A stretch of DNA of 64,000 nt from Paenibacillus tyrphae (GCF_024158745.1 NZ_JAMZAW010000035.1:1-64000); one strand, 5' to 3'; positions 24,775-34,112 are shown, counted from the stretch's first letter. A program made the numbers and translations. Notes: generated from the sequence alone by a model not told the origin.

Positions 24775-26621
24775 TAACGTCCGCCGCCCTTTCCGAACAT
24801 TTCAAGCTCAAAGTCAGTTACGTCGATTTTGGCATGGATGCGCCGGTTCCCGGCCACAAGGAGGGCTTCGCCGCGTTTCCCTTCGGTCAGTGTTTGGATT
24901 TCCCTTTCCGAGAGCGTCATGAGCTTTGTCAGCGCCTCGATATCTTTGTCACCCTGGCCCATAATGAGCTTGTACACAGGGTTATCAATCAAGGCTTGTC
25001 CATACCGCTGCACGGCCGGATCCATGAAGTCTACCATGTTATGCGTGATGACCATAAGTGCTCCTTCGTATTTCCGAATCCGCTTGGATGTATTGCGAAG
25101 GAACTGTAATGCCTGTGGCGTATCCGGGTCCACGAGAAGATAGGCTTCATCTACGGCCAGAATTACTTTTTGCGTGCGATCTTTAGCAATTTCGCTCCAA
25201 GCCCAAGATAAAACATTGAAGAATTGGGCTTTCCGGATTTCTTCGTCGCCGCCCAGCAGCGTGTGTATGTCCAGTACGACGAAATCAGAATCGGCTTTGA
25301 TTGTAGTTTCACCGGCCCAGAGCGCCTGATCCGCACCTATCGCGGAAGCACGAAGCATAGTAGCCAATTGCCGCCATTCCGGATCTGCGTTTTCTTCTTT
25401 GGATTTGCCATCAACGTATTCAAATAGGTGAGTTGGGTCCGGCCATTCATGATTTTGAATAGTGAGCGGATCCGTGTTCCACGTTATTCCCTTAGCCTTA
25501 TAGATTTCTTCCCACGCGACCTCCAACAAACCTTGTTGGATCTTCGTTATATTTTTTAAATACAATCTATAAAAGGTCCGCAGGGTTTGGAAATGAAGCG
25601 CTAATGGTCCAAGGGTAGATAGCTCGGAACTGTAGAATTTTTCTTCTTCGTCATCGTCGTCATCTTCCGGTACCACGCGCACTTGGAACGGATTAATGCG
25701 GCCTTTTCTTCCTCCCCCGCAATCAATCCAATCGCCACCCAGGTTCTTGCACAAGTCCCGATACTCACGCTCCGGATCGATGATGATAATTTTTGTCCCC
25801 TGTGCAAATTCGTTCATCAGGATTTTTTTAATTGTCGTCGATTTCCCAACACCTGGACGCCCCATAACCGTCATGTTGGTATTGGTCCGACTTCCTTCAC
25901 GCATCCAGAAATCGATCAGTACAATACCCCCGGATCGATCTGTTCCCAGCAGTACGCCTTTACCATCATTGATTCCGGAATATACAAACGGATACGATGC
26001 TGCGATGGTTTCTACCGGCATATTTCTCGCGCCGATATCTGCAATCTCCGGCTCTAATATTTTGAATGGTCCTGCAGCCCGTAATCCTTCCTCTTGACGA
26101 AACATTGGTGTACGCCCACGCATACCGGCAGCGGAAAGAATAGATTCCACACGCTTTTTTCGCTGCTGGAGCTCGTCCGGATCGTTAGCCGAAACGACCA
26201 TCACAACCGTAATATAAAAAACGTTTTGCTGCTCGCTGTCAATTTTCTTTAGCAGGGTTTTGGCATCTAGATATTGCTGCTCTGACCGTTCAATAACTAC
26301 CGGACTTCCACTGGACTGCAGCTTTGCAGATAACTCCCCCATAGACACAGTAATTTGTTGAATGAGAGCGATAGGATCAGTTGGTTGAGCATGTATTGAA
26401 ACAACAACGCCTGGTAATGTCGCTACACGGGAAAGCCATGCAGCTCCAACACGCGGCGGATAATCTGTAACCGTAATAATCGTTTGGTATAGTTCCCCAA
26501 ACACGAGGTCCTTCGGTTTGAAGTGAATCGCCGTTGGACTGATGATATCCAACAGCGCCGTCATTTGGGGTGTAGGAGCCTGTGTTTTTTTCTTTTTTGG
26601 TTTAGTTGCTGCTTCGCTCAC
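24774..26621 (-). CDS. virB4: VirB4/TraE-like T4SS ATPase, main part
   Basis: 615 residues. Walker A GRPGVGKSTTIKK at about residue 255, Walker B VILAVDEAYLL at about 490, plus the conserved ITHNMVDFM segment, all typical of the conjugative VirB4/TraE ATPase. The N-terminal part begins with a lysine-rich stretch. An acidic run (EDDDDDEEE) lies around residue 320. The upstream gene supplies what is normally the N-terminal domain of VirB4, so the ATPase appears split in two genes. Confidence 0.9.
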   Translation of the reverse strand: MSEAATKPKKKKTQAPTPQMTALLDIISPTAIHFKPKDLVFGELYQTIITVTDYPPRVGAAWLSRVATLPGVVVSIHAQPTDPIALIQQITVSMGELSAKLQSSGSPVVIERSEQQYLDAKTLLKKIDSEQQNVFYITVVMVVSANDPDELQQRKKRVESILSAAGMRGRTPMFRQEEGLRAAGPFKILEPEIADIGARNMPVETIAASYPFVYSGINDGKGVLLGTDRSGGIVLIDFWMREGSRTNTNMTVMGRPGVGKSTTIKKILMNEFAQGTKIIIIDPEREYRDLCKNLGGDWIDCGGGRKGRINPFQVRVVPEDDDDDEEEKFYSSELSTLGPLALHFQTLRTFYRLYLKNITKIQQGLLEVAWEEIYKAKGITWNTDPLTIQNHEWPDPTHLFEYVDGKSKEENADPEWRQLATMLRASAIGADQALWAGETTIKADSDFVVLDIHTLLGGDEEIRKAQFFNVLSWAWSEIAKDRTQKVILAVDEAYLLVDPDTPQALQFLRNTSKRIRKYEGALMVITHNMVDFMDPAVQRYGQALIDNPVYKLIMGQGDKDIEALTKLMTLSEREIQTLTEGKRGEALLVAGNRRIHAKIDVTDFELEMFGKGGGR

Positions 26622-26624
26622 TCG

Positions 26625-27293
26625 TTATTCCTCCCCCATAAAGAGTGTCGGTAATATCATTTGCGTCACAGGAGCTCGTTCATAAGCCGCCTGGTTCGGA
26701 TTCGTAAAGATAAAGAGTAAATCGCGCAGCTCCTCGTCGTTACAAACATGTCCACTTAAATCCGCGCCGGAAAAGCTTAGGGATAATTCCGTAGCTCTCC
26801 GGAATAGATTAGCTTCATCTTTCTGTCCGTTTTTACTTACGGGTTGATCGAGCAAAATATAAAATTGTCTCTCCAAGGCTTCGCCGCTAGTGGCCATTGC
26901 GGCCGCATGTGTCATGTAGCCAGCCAAGAGCCGCGATTTGATCCGATCGGTAACATTGCTTTTCATCTCGTCCAGGCTGGCAATGTAGGCGTCAAGATCA
27001 ACTGGCCGGGCGATGGAGATGATTTGAAAAGGTTGATCGAGTCCATTCAAAACTTCTTCCAGTGCCTTGATTTTCCGCAATTTCTCAGTTTCCGATAACA
27101 AATTGAAGTTAACCGGCTGGATACGGATGGCTGCAATCAGCGTACCATCCTTTCGATGAATGAAGCCGTTATATACGTCTTTCACCGGCATCCAACCTTG
27201 AGCTGACTTGTCGGAGGTAACCGGTGCAGCTGTAGGAGCTGCAGCCGGCTTTTTTTCTCCTCCCTTGTTTTTTCTCAAGAGTTTTCCGATCAT
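26625..27293 (-). CDS. VirB4 N-terminal-domain-like protein
   Basis: 222 residues beginning MIGKLLRKNKGG, then an Ala/Pro-rich linker and a domain with IHRKDGTLIAAIRIQPVNF and PFQIISIARPVDLDAYI. This matches the N-terminal domain that normally precedes the VirB4 motor. Only 3 bases separate it from the motor gene. AGGAGA 7 bases before the ATG at 27293 decides the start. Probably forms a complex with the motor subunit. Confidence 0.7.
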   Translation of the reverse strand: MIGKLLRKNKGGEKKPAAAPTAAPVTSDKSAQGWMPVKDVYNGFIHRKDGTLIAAIRIQPVNFNLLSETEKLRKIKALEEVLNGLDQPFQIISIARPVDLDAYIASLDEMKSNVTDRIKSRLLAGYMTHAAAMATSGEALERQFYILLDQPVSKNGQKDEANLFRRATELSLSFSGADLSGHVCNDEELRDLLFIFTNPNQAAYERAPVTQMILPTLFMGEE

Positions 27294-27341
27294 GGGTGTT
27301 CTCCTCATTGTTCTTAATTAAGAACTAAAATCGCAGACAAA

Positions 27342-27650
27342 TTATCTTCCGTCGCCAAACCGATAGAAGTACCGGTTACGCTTTGTTTTGAATGCTTTAA
27401 ATGCTTTAAGAAAGCTAAGTGCATTCATTCCAGTATAGGGATTTGGTTTTCCGAGAAGAAAACCTGCGGTCCCTCCTACGACAATAAATAGCAAGGTAAT
27501 AAACGAGTGAGTAATGAGGAAGGCGATTCCGAAGAGGAGAATTCCCACTCCCAACCCAATAAGCAAGATGAACAATTCAAACCATCCGAATCCGGTGAAA
27601 AACTCCATACGTGTACGAACATTTTTCGGAATCAGAAAATACAGATCCAA
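27342..27650 (-). CDS. PrgI-like T4SS membrane protein
   Basis: 102 residues starting at a TTG with GAGGAGG upstream. Begins with YFLIPKNVRTRMEFFTG, two close membrane helices, then KPNPYTGMNALSFLKAF and a basic tail ending RNRYFYRFG. This is the standard layout of PrgI/TcpE-type proteins that always sit beside VirB4 in Gram-positive conjugation operons. Confidence 0.85.
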   Translation of the reverse strand: MDLYFLIPKNVRTRMEFFTGFGWFELFILLIGLGVGILLFGIAFLITHSFITLLFIVVGGTAGFLLGKPNPYTGMNALSFLKAFKAFKTKRNRYFYRFGDGR

Positions 27651-27665
27651 TGCTTAACCTCCTCT

Positions 27666-28619
27666 TCATTTCCGTACAAAACTGCCCGCGCGAGCGCTTG
27701 TGGAAACGTTGGATGCTACGCTTGAAGCTGCGGCTGAAGCTGCTCCACTGACAGCACCACCACCGCGCATAAGCAGCATTTGAACAGCTGTCTGGGCGAT
27801 TCCACCGCCAGCCTGTCCTATGCCGGTTGAATGAATATATTGCTTGAGAATCGATGGTGATTTGTACGTAACCCACAAAAATCCGCAAAATAGATATAAA
27901 TTGATAAGTGGTATACCGGCGAAAGAAAACGACGTGAGAGTGAAAAAACTAACCTTAATTAAGAACATTTGAATGGCTTGGGCCATAGATAAACTAATCA
28001 TTTCTCGAAACCAGGTGGAAAACGCTTGGCTTCCCCTATTGGTCAATCCCAAAGCCATAAAACTGCCGACAACGGCAGCAACGGCCAGTTCTGCGGCACG
28101 AACAAACGTCTGAATCAAAATTATAATAAACACGACAACAGCAAACAGCACACCGACAGCCATAAAAGTCATATATGTTCTGTCAGCAACAACCATGTCC
28201 AATAGCTTTTCAAAAGGGGAACCGGCGCTGGCGTAATCTACTCCGGGCAATTTGGCAATGTCCGAAGCTATTTCCCCTCCGAAACCATACATCCAACGCA
28301 CAAGCCACGGCACCCCTCCTATGAAGGCGGCTGCGGCTGCGGTGCGAAACAACAATCCCCCAGGATCCGCGTCTGAGTCTCCGTTCATACGAAGTATGTA
28401 GGTAACCCAAGCTTCGTAGGCAACCTTTGTAACCAGGATTGCTCCTGCGATCGCTTGGCTGTATGCGATCGCTTGGACGACAACCGGCAGATCCAATACT
28501 TGTGTGGCCATGCCTGATATCGCCGTCAGGAATTGGAGAAACAAGTTAATCGCTTGTTCAACTTGCTTTTTTAAAAAGTCCTCAACCGCGCCTTCAACAA
28601 GCCACGACATCGGATTCAT
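27666..28619 (-). CDS. VirB6/TrbL-like polytopic T4SS protein
   Basis: 317 residues with about six membrane helices, an N-terminal amphipathic region (EGAVEDFLKKQVEQAINLF) and a Gly/Ala/Ser-rich tail. The pattern RAAELAVAAVVGSFMAL followed by FSTWFREMISLSMAQA is characteristic of the VirB6/TrsL family, the channel core of Gram-positive T4SSs. Position between VirB2-like and PrgI-like genes agrees. Confidence 0.8.
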   Translation of the reverse strand: MNPMSWLVEGAVEDFLKKQVEQAINLFLQFLTAISGMATQVLDLPVVVQAIAYSQAIAGAILVTKVAYEAWVTYILRMNGDSDADPGGLLFRTAAAAAFIGGVPWLVRWMYGFGGEIASDIAKLPGVDYASAGSPFEKLLDMVVADRTYMTFMAVGVLFAVVVFIIILIQTFVRAAELAVAAVVGSFMALGLTNRGSQAFSTWFREMISLSMAQAIQMFLIKVSFFTLTSFSFAGIPLINLYLFCGFLWVTYKSPSILKQYIHSTGIGQAGGGIAQTAVQMLLMRGGGAVSGAASAAASSVASNVSTSARAGSFVRK

Positions 28620-28658
28620 GCGCTATCCCCCCCTTCAACACCTAAATCGTCCAATCTT

Positions 28659-28991
28659 TTACTTGTAGTAGGAAATGATAAAATCTACAAGCCCGGTAGC
28701 CGTTACTGCAATGGCTGCACCGATAAGAGTATGTTTCATTTTTTTATTCTGCTCTACAATAATTCCTGGATTGTCATCGGCCATATACTTCATCATTGCG
28801 TGGTAACCTAATTTCAACGCCGCAGAAGTTGGAATAAGAATAAGTAACCAAGTCATAGCATCACTGATTAATTTTTCAGTACCTGAAACAATTTTCGGCT
28901 GTGCTGCAAAAGCAGCCGAAGCAAACATAAACGTGGAAATTAACATAAATAAGAAAAACAAAGTAGTCGTGCGGTTAGTAATTTTTTTCAT
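28659..28991 (-). CDS. VirB2/TrbC-like small membrane protein
   Basis: 110 residues: cleavable signal (TTTLFFLFMLISTFMFASAAFA), then two membrane helices around TWLLILIPTSAALKLGYHAM and LIGAAIAVTATGLVDFIISY. This is the shape of VirB2-type pilins and of the equivalent small proteins in Gram-positive operons. Immediately follows the coupling protein gene. Confidence 0.75.
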   Translation of the reverse strand: MKKITNRTTTLFFLFMLISTFMFASAAFAAQPKIVSGTEKLISDAMTWLLILIPTSAALKLGYHAMMKYMADDNPGIIVEQNKKMKHTLIGAAIAVTATGLVDFIISYYK

Positions 28992-29008
28992 GTACTTATC
29001 CTCCTGGT

Positions 29009-30868
29009 TTAGTCTTCATCGTCCACAAACACAAAATCTTCTTCCTCTTCTTCGTCCCCAGTAGCGACTTCTTCCTCTGCTGGGGCCCCGCCTCCCATAT
29101 CTGGGATAAAAACAGGCACTTTTTCGATGGTTCTTTCTTCATCACCTCCCACATCGTCAAACACTGCATTAGCTGGCCATTGACTTAGATCCGGAAGAGG
29201 CACGCGAGCCGGATCATGCCTGAGCCGAATAACAATTGCTTCATTCTCAGGGAAACGCTCTAGTTCTTCCGGTTTTAATAATCTACGTCCGGTCTTACCG
29301 GTGCTCTGACTATGGGAAACATTTCGCCCGCCATCGGTTACGCTTGATCCTTCCGTTTGAATTGTTTTATCACCCAACTTTTTACTAATTTCCTCCGCAG
29401 TCTTTGTGCTGGATGTCAACAAATACAGCCAAACATGGCAATTCCCTTTGATGGTATCGGCAGCTCCCTGGTACAGGACTTCGAGTTGCTGAAAATCTTG
29501 TACAATGAGATGCCAGCGAATCCCCCGACCCCCTGAAACGGTCAACTTCGTTGCGAAGTCTTTAAACGGCGGCATATTGCCGAATTCGTCAAGGATCATA
29601 TTCACGCGGACCGGAATTCTGCCTGCATTCTTGTTTGCCAGCTTGACCAATGCTTGATACGTTTGCTCAACGTAGAGCGCAGCCAGTGGATGCCGGGTTG
29701 AGTCCTCGTCTGGAATGATCAGGAATACCGCTGTCTTTTCCTTACCAACGCCTTCCAGTTCATGATCCTGTTCACCGGTTAAATATGAAATTGAGGGATC
29801 AGCAAAGAACCGGAGCAACGATGCAACTTGAGCGTAAAAGCTGCCGCGCATTCGTTCCGGAGCAAGCCGGGCAGCGATAAATGCATCCCGGGCAGGGTGA
29901 TCTTTAGGTAAATTTTTCATGTAATCGTTCAAGGGAACATAATCGATAAGCTGTTTTCCAACTAAGACTTTTTGAACCTCGCCCAGCTCACCAAGCATCT
30001 TATAAACGCTTGTCATGTGCTTTTGCTTGTTGTCGGGCGCTTCAATCGCCACAGCCAAGCTCAGAGCCGATATGACGCTCTCTGCGCCGTTATTCCACGT
30101 TTGATCTCCCTTCTTTGATCCAGGTGTTTGATGAACAAACATGTGAGCCACACTGTTTGCCTGCTGTGCTGCCTCTGACGGTTTGTCTCGTTTGAGTGCA
30201 TCGACTACAGGATGCAATGGATTCCATCGGTTTCCGCGTCCTGGCTCCCGAAAATCCAGAAAAACAACGTTGTACCCTTTTTCTTTGAGAAATCGATGGG
30301 ATTTTTCATAGAGCTCCCCTTTGGGATCGGTCAGAACCATACTTTCGCCCGCGTGCGCGAGCTGCCATATTGTCGGCATAACCAATCGCCGGGATTTACC
30401 GGATCGCGTTGTACCAATGATGAGAGTATGTAAATCCAAGTCAACGATCCAGGCATAAGCCTTTTTCAGCATCACTCCAACAACTATCCCGCCTTTTTGA
30501 ACGACCTCGCCAAATTTCCATCTTGTAGTTTTTTTATCTATTTCCTTTGTGGTCATCCAACGGCTTGTACCATACTCCCCGGAGCCGATACCGTCCGGTC
30601 CACCCAGGCCAGAGGATCTGTTATTTCCAGTTTTCCAGAAAAGCATAAGTGTGAGAGCAAGAATTAGGGGCTGACAGATCAGCCACAACTTTTGAAGCTG
30701 CGGATCTGTCAGCACAAGTTTTCCTGCCTCGATGATATTGAATTCTTCAAGCCAAAATGACGGTGCGCGGGCCTTATGCGTTTTAAAATATTCTGGAAAC
30801 CGAAGAATCGACGGGAGAAGCAGAATGTCCAAAAGCACGAGGATCGCCATGGGAATCAATTTTTTCAT
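29009..30868 (-). CDS. virD4: VirD4/TraG coupling protein
   Basis: 619 residues: two N-terminal membrane helices (MAILVLLDILLLPSIL and WLICQPLILALTLML), Walker A GTTRSGKSRRLVMP at about residue 152, Walker B MILDEFGNMPPF at about 425, and the conserved QDFQQLEVLY. It brings the relaxase-DNA complex to the channel. Acidic C-terminal tail (EEEEDFVFVDDED) may bind partners. Overlaps the ParR-like gene by 4 bases, so partition and transfer genes share one transcript. Confidence 0.95.
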   Translation of the reverse strand: MKKLIPMAILVLLDILLLPSILRFPEYFKTHKARAPSFWLEEFNIIEAGKLVLTDPQLQKLWLICQPLILALTLMLFWKTGNNRSSGLGGPDGIGSGEYGTSRWMTTKEIDKKTTRWKFGEVVQKGGIVVGVMLKKAYAWIVDLDLHTLIIGTTRSGKSRRLVMPTIWQLAHAGESMVLTDPKGELYEKSHRFLKEKGYNVVFLDFREPGRGNRWNPLHPVVDALKRDKPSEAAQQANSVAHMFVHQTPGSKKGDQTWNNGAESVISALSLAVAIEAPDNKQKHMTSVYKMLGELGEVQKVLVGKQLIDYVPLNDYMKNLPKDHPARDAFIAARLAPERMRGSFYAQVASLLRFFADPSISYLTGEQDHELEGVGKEKTAVFLIIPDEDSTRHPLAALYVEQTYQALVKLANKNAGRIPVRVNMILDEFGNMPPFKDFATKLTVSGGRGIRWHLIVQDFQQLEVLYQGAADTIKGNCHVWLYLLTSSTKTAEEISKKLGDKTIQTEGSSVTDGGRNVSHSQSTGKTGRRLLKPEELERFPENEAIVIRLRHDPARVPLPDLSQWPANAVFDDVGGDEERTIEKVPVFIPDMGGGAPAEEEVATGDEEEEEDFVFVDDED

Positions 30869-31200
30869 TCGTCGTCATCCTCCCCTAGAAAACCAACGAG
30901 GGTACTCATAATGCTTTCCTGCATGGCCTTTTCTTCCTCTGACATTTCCTTTTTTGGAGTCTCTGGAACATCTGGCGTCTTTTCCTGATCGGACAAGGAA
31001 AGGGGAACCGAAATTCCCTTTTCCTTCATCTCAAGCAAGAGTTTTTTTATCTCTGTAAGATCTTCTTGAATCGCCTTGCCATGATGCGCGTAAAACTCGA
31101 TGGCCGTCAGGATAAATTCCGACTTATTTTTCGAATCAAGGTACAGCTTTTCAGCTTCCGGCGAAAATTCAACCTTCGCAGATAACCTATAGTGAGCCAA
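30865..31200 (-). CDS. ParR-like partner of ParM
   Basis: 111 residues with an N-terminal part (MAHYRLSAKVEFSPEAEKLY, then SEFILTAIEFYAHHG) fitting a short strand plus helices, as in RHH-type ParR/AlfB proteins, and a long acidic C-terminal tail that could contact filaments. TTG start with AGAGGATA upstream, 2 bases after the ParM stop. In type II partition loci ParR follows ParM in this way. Confidence 0.6.
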   Translation of the reverse strand: MAHYRLSAKVEFSPEAEKLYLDSKNKSEFILTAIEFYAHHGKAIQEDLTEIKKLLLEMKEKGISVPLSLSDQEKTPDVPETPKKEMSEEEKAMQESIMSTLVGFLGEDDDE

Positions 31201-31202
31201 GG

Positions 31203-32237
31203 TTATCCTCTTCCCTTCATGACAAGCGCCTGAGCAGCCAAATAGCCTCGGGCATTGGCATATTCCGGTTTTTCAATTTTCGTTAACACAGGGAAACTAT
31301 TTTCAAAATGGGAATGCAGCGCATCTCCGCCGCCACCGCCAGAAATGATCGAAGCAAGGGTGTTAATGTCATCCCCCCAGCGTCTTTTCAATCTGGAAGT
31401 AATCTCGTTCGAGACGTTTGCGTAGGCACGTGCCCGATATGGTTTTAAATCCAGTTCCCCGCCTTTTACGGAGAGCATGCCATTGTGCCAAAGCAACGCC
31501 TTTTCGATATCCAATAAGTCCACTTGCTGCCCCCTGAGAGGCTTTAAAATTTCGGTCTGTATTTCCATATGTGCAGTATTCATTCCGATATCTTCTGAGC
31601 CGCTGAATGGCTCGGGACGCGCGACCAAACCCTTCTTGCCTCTTACCATGAAAAGAAAATCAGTGGTTCGATAACCAACGTCAATGACCGCGACTTGTTT
31701 ATTCAATAGGTCAACGTTCTTAATCTCTCCATTGATGTCATGCAGCGCGGCGTAGTATACCCCTGCACCTTGCGGAAACACAAATACGGTATCGACTTGC
31801 AATTCCTTGGTTTTCTTCCCGATGACGCAAGTAATATGAAGACCGGTCAGTTTCCGTTGAATCTCTTTTTGCTGGGCTTTAAAAACTGTCATCGGCAGGC
31901 CGACCGCAAGTTGTATCGGCTCTTCGTCTTTTTCATTGAGAAGTCCAACTGCTGTAGATATCAGTACTTCAAGATTGCGATTTTTTGCATGTTCCTCTTC
32001 CCAGGTCCGGTTCCCGCCTGCCGTCATAGCAGCGTCCCCAACATAGTAGGACTGTGCATCCTCTTCCGGTTTGTCCGGATAGCTGAGCGTCACGATATAA
32101 TCCTCTTGATTTCCACCCAAGATCCCTTCTAAAGAGCTGGCAAACTTGCGGCCGACAATAGAAGGGAATGTTACTTCTTGTCCTGCTTCGCTAACTGCCT
32201 TTGTATAACCAAAACCAATGTCCACGGAAATTCTCAT
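31203..32237 (-). CDS. parM: ParM-like actin-family partition protein
   Basis: 344 residues. Begins MRISVDIGFGYTKAVSEAG (phosphate 1 motif of actin-like ATPases), phosphate 2 near VAVIDVGYRTTDFLF, and adenosine motif ASIISGGGGGDALH. Builds filaments that push plasmid copies apart. Unusually placed between relaxase and coupling protein genes, with only 23 bases upstream, so the centromere is not in the usual spot. Confidence 0.85.
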   Translation of the reverse strand: MRISVDIGFGYTKAVSEAGQEVTFPSIVGRKFASSLEGILGGNQEDYIVTLSYPDKPEEDAQSYYVGDAAMTAGGNRTWEEEHAKNRNLEVLISTAVGLLNEKDEEPIQLAVGLPMTVFKAQQKEIQRKLTGLHITCVIGKKTKELQVDTVFVFPQGAGVYYAALHDINGEIKNVDLLNKQVAVIDVGYRTTDFLFMVRGKKGLVARPEPFSGSEDIGMNTAHMEIQTEILKPLRGQQVDLLDIEKALLWHNGMLSVKGGELDLKPYRARAYANVSNEITSRLKRRWGDDINTLASIISGGGGGDALHSHFENSFPVLTKIEKPEYANARGYLAAQALVMKGRG

Positions 32238-32260
32238 ATTTTTATCCTCACTTTCGATGA

Positions 32261-33604
32261 TTAATCTTTTTCATGTTCTTGTTGCTGCTGCCTAATTCGC
32301 TGCTGGCGTCTCGCTTCTTGTCGTTTTTGGATCTCGCCCTGGGCCTCGTTTTTCATCCGGGCTTGTTCCATAGCGCTCCATACCGACTTCCATACACTTT
32401 TAGCGACATTCGCTTGTTGTCGAGAAGCTTCCCGAACCGCTTTTTTATCCATCAGCTCCTTCTTAAAATCTTCCCGATTGATTTTATTGACTTTTGCCGC
32501 ACCTTTCAGAAGGACGTTGGCCACCCGATCCCGCAGGTCAGAATATGCTTTATCCTGTGCCTTTTTAATGGCTTCCGGATTGGTGGTATGTAGTCGGGTC
32601 ATTTCTTCCACGGATGTCATATAGCGATTCAGCGAGTCCTTGAATGCTGGCTGCTGCATCATATGTTCCGCCATTTGTCGCACTTTCGATTTAGCTTCCT
32701 CCGGCATGTATTTCAGAGCTACCCTGCCTTTACCTGGCAGCAGCTTAGAAAGCTCGTCCATCTGCACGGCGATTTTCTTGATATCCTCGGGGTATGCTTT
32801 CGGTGCAATACCGGGCTTGCCGCCACCGGCTGCTTTAAGATCTAATTCAACAGCCTTCATTTCCTTACGCACGTCATCCATGATCGTCAGAGCTTTTTCG
32901 GTGTCGCCTTTGGCCAAGTCCCGGATTAAGTCCCGCATTGCCGTTTTTTCTTGAAATAGACGGGTTTGTTCCTCGGCATAGATCTGTTTCATGAATGATT
33001 TTTTTACGTCGATCCGCTCGCCTTTGGAAAGCAGTCCTTTCCTCCGCTCCGGTTCCTTCTCCCAAATGACTAGATGCACGTGGGGATGACCTTGTTCCTG
33101 GTGAAAAGCAGCTACCCACCGAAGATTCGACTCACGAATCCCCATTTTAGCAGCAGCTTCCGGAACGGCCGCCCGCAATGCATCCTCCCATTTTGTTCGC
33201 GAGTCAAAGTCTAGTCGTTTTGCGTCTTCCTCGGACAAACTTAAAATGGAACGCCACACCACACCCTCATGCTGTTCTAGCTCTGATTGAATTTGCTTTA
33301 AATTTGGGGTGTCACCGGCTGCAGAAAATAGCCCATGGCTGCCGGGACGTTCATGTGCGTATTTCACGTGGCCTGCGGCCGATCCTGGGTCTACGGCCAG
33401 TTCGTCTGAAATTTCTGAGACACCCTTTTCATCCGCGTCCAGTTCAACGCCCATATCCGCTCCTGGCCTTGTGCCAATATAACTTATATGCGCGGCGTTC
33501 TTGGATTTATTTTTTGCAGTCGGCGAATAGAACGACATTTTAAAAATGAACGGTGCTTGAAATCTGCGATGCTCGGAGACGAGGTTTTCTCGCCGTTCAG
33601 CCAT
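32261..33604 (-). CDS. MobL/MOBP-type conjugative relaxase
   Basis: 447 residues. Candidate catalytic Tyr in HISYIGTRPG near residue 43, and the three-His metal site as FHQEQGHPHVHLVIW near residue 168-182. A long helical, basic C-terminal region follows (RQEARRQQRIRQQQQEHEKD at the end). The YIGTRPG and HPHVHxxxW pair is typical of Firmicute MobL relaxases related to the MOBP group. It cuts oriT and pilots the strand. Its start overlaps the accessory gene by 8 bases. Confidence 0.85.
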   Translation of the reverse strand: MAERRENLVSEHRRFQAPFIFKMSFYSPTAKNKSKNAAHISYIGTRPGADMGVELDADEKGVSEISDELAVDPGSAAGHVKYAHERPGSHGLFSAAGDTPNLKQIQSELEQHEGVVWRSILSLSEEDAKRLDFDSRTKWEDALRAAVPEAAAKMGIRESNLRWVAAFHQEQGHPHVHLVIWEKEPERRKGLLSKGERIDVKKSFMKQIYAEEQTRLFQEKTAMRDLIRDLAKGDTEKALTIMDDVRKEMKAVELDLKAAGGGKPGIAPKAYPEDIKKIAVQMDELSKLLPGKGRVALKYMPEEAKSKVRQMAEHMMQQPAFKDSLNRYMTSVEEMTRLHTTNPEAIKKAQDKAYSDLRDRVANVLLKGAAKVNKINREDFKKELMDKKAVREASRQQANVAKSVWKSVWSAMEQARMKNEAQGEIQKRQEARRQQRIRQQQQEHEKD

Positions 33605-33995
33605 CGCTGCCTCCCATTAACTGATCGTTTGGCTGCTTCACGAATGCTACGGCTTTTTTACGAGCTGCTTCATAAAGAGCTTTCGAGTCTTTGCCAAACT
33701 CCTCATACACTTGCATATTCATGTACATTCCTGTCGCCGCAGCGATCGCCGTTTTCGCATTAATTTTCGCAAGTCGTTCCTCTGCCGGTTTCAAAACATC
33801 AGCCATCGCTTGACGGACCGCTACTAAAATCGGATCGATGCCATCTTTAGCAGTTTCTTGTGCAACTGCTTGGCGAAGCAGCCTTCGGCACAGTTCTGCT
33901 TTGGATTCCCCTCTTCGGATCGCCAGGGCGCTCAATTGATCGTCCAAGTCTTTTTCCAAACGGATCCGCATGGGGTTTAACAGCTCTTTCGTCAT
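33597..33995 (-). CDS. RHH relaxosome accessory protein (MobC-like)
   Basis: 132 residues with an RHH-like N-terminus (MRIRLEKDLDDQLSALAIRRGESKAELCRRLLRQ is the strand and two helices) and a helical C-terminal half. Directly upstream of the relaxase and next to oriT, the usual place for the oriT-binding accessory factor. The repeats at 34016-34112 are plausible binding sites. Confidence 0.75.
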   Translation of the reverse strand: MTKELLNPMRIRLEKDLDDQLSALAIRRGESKAELCRRLLRQAVAQETAKDGIDPILVAVRQAMADVLKPAEERLAKINAKTAIAAATGMYMNMQVYEEFGKDSKALYEAARKKAVAFVKQPNDQLMGGSDG

Positions 33996-34015
33996 GTTTT
34001 CACCCTTTCTCCTAC

Positions 34016-34112
34016 CGTAGTCACAAGAAGCATTTCTATAAGACTATTTTACCACATTTTGTAGTCCAACGAAAGACCTAAATATCATTTTGTAGCCATA
34101 ATTGTAGTCACC
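34016..34112. repeat. four TTGTAGYC-type repeats upstream of the mob operon
   Basis: Copies: CGTAGTCAC (34016), TTTTGTAGTCC (34057), TTTTGTAGCC (34088), ATTGTAGTCACC (34101). Two more similar units lie at about 34531 and 34552. A TAAAAT -10 candidate on the minus strand lies among them. They could be binding sites of the accessory protein, or the missing centromere of ParMR. Confidence 0.6.
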
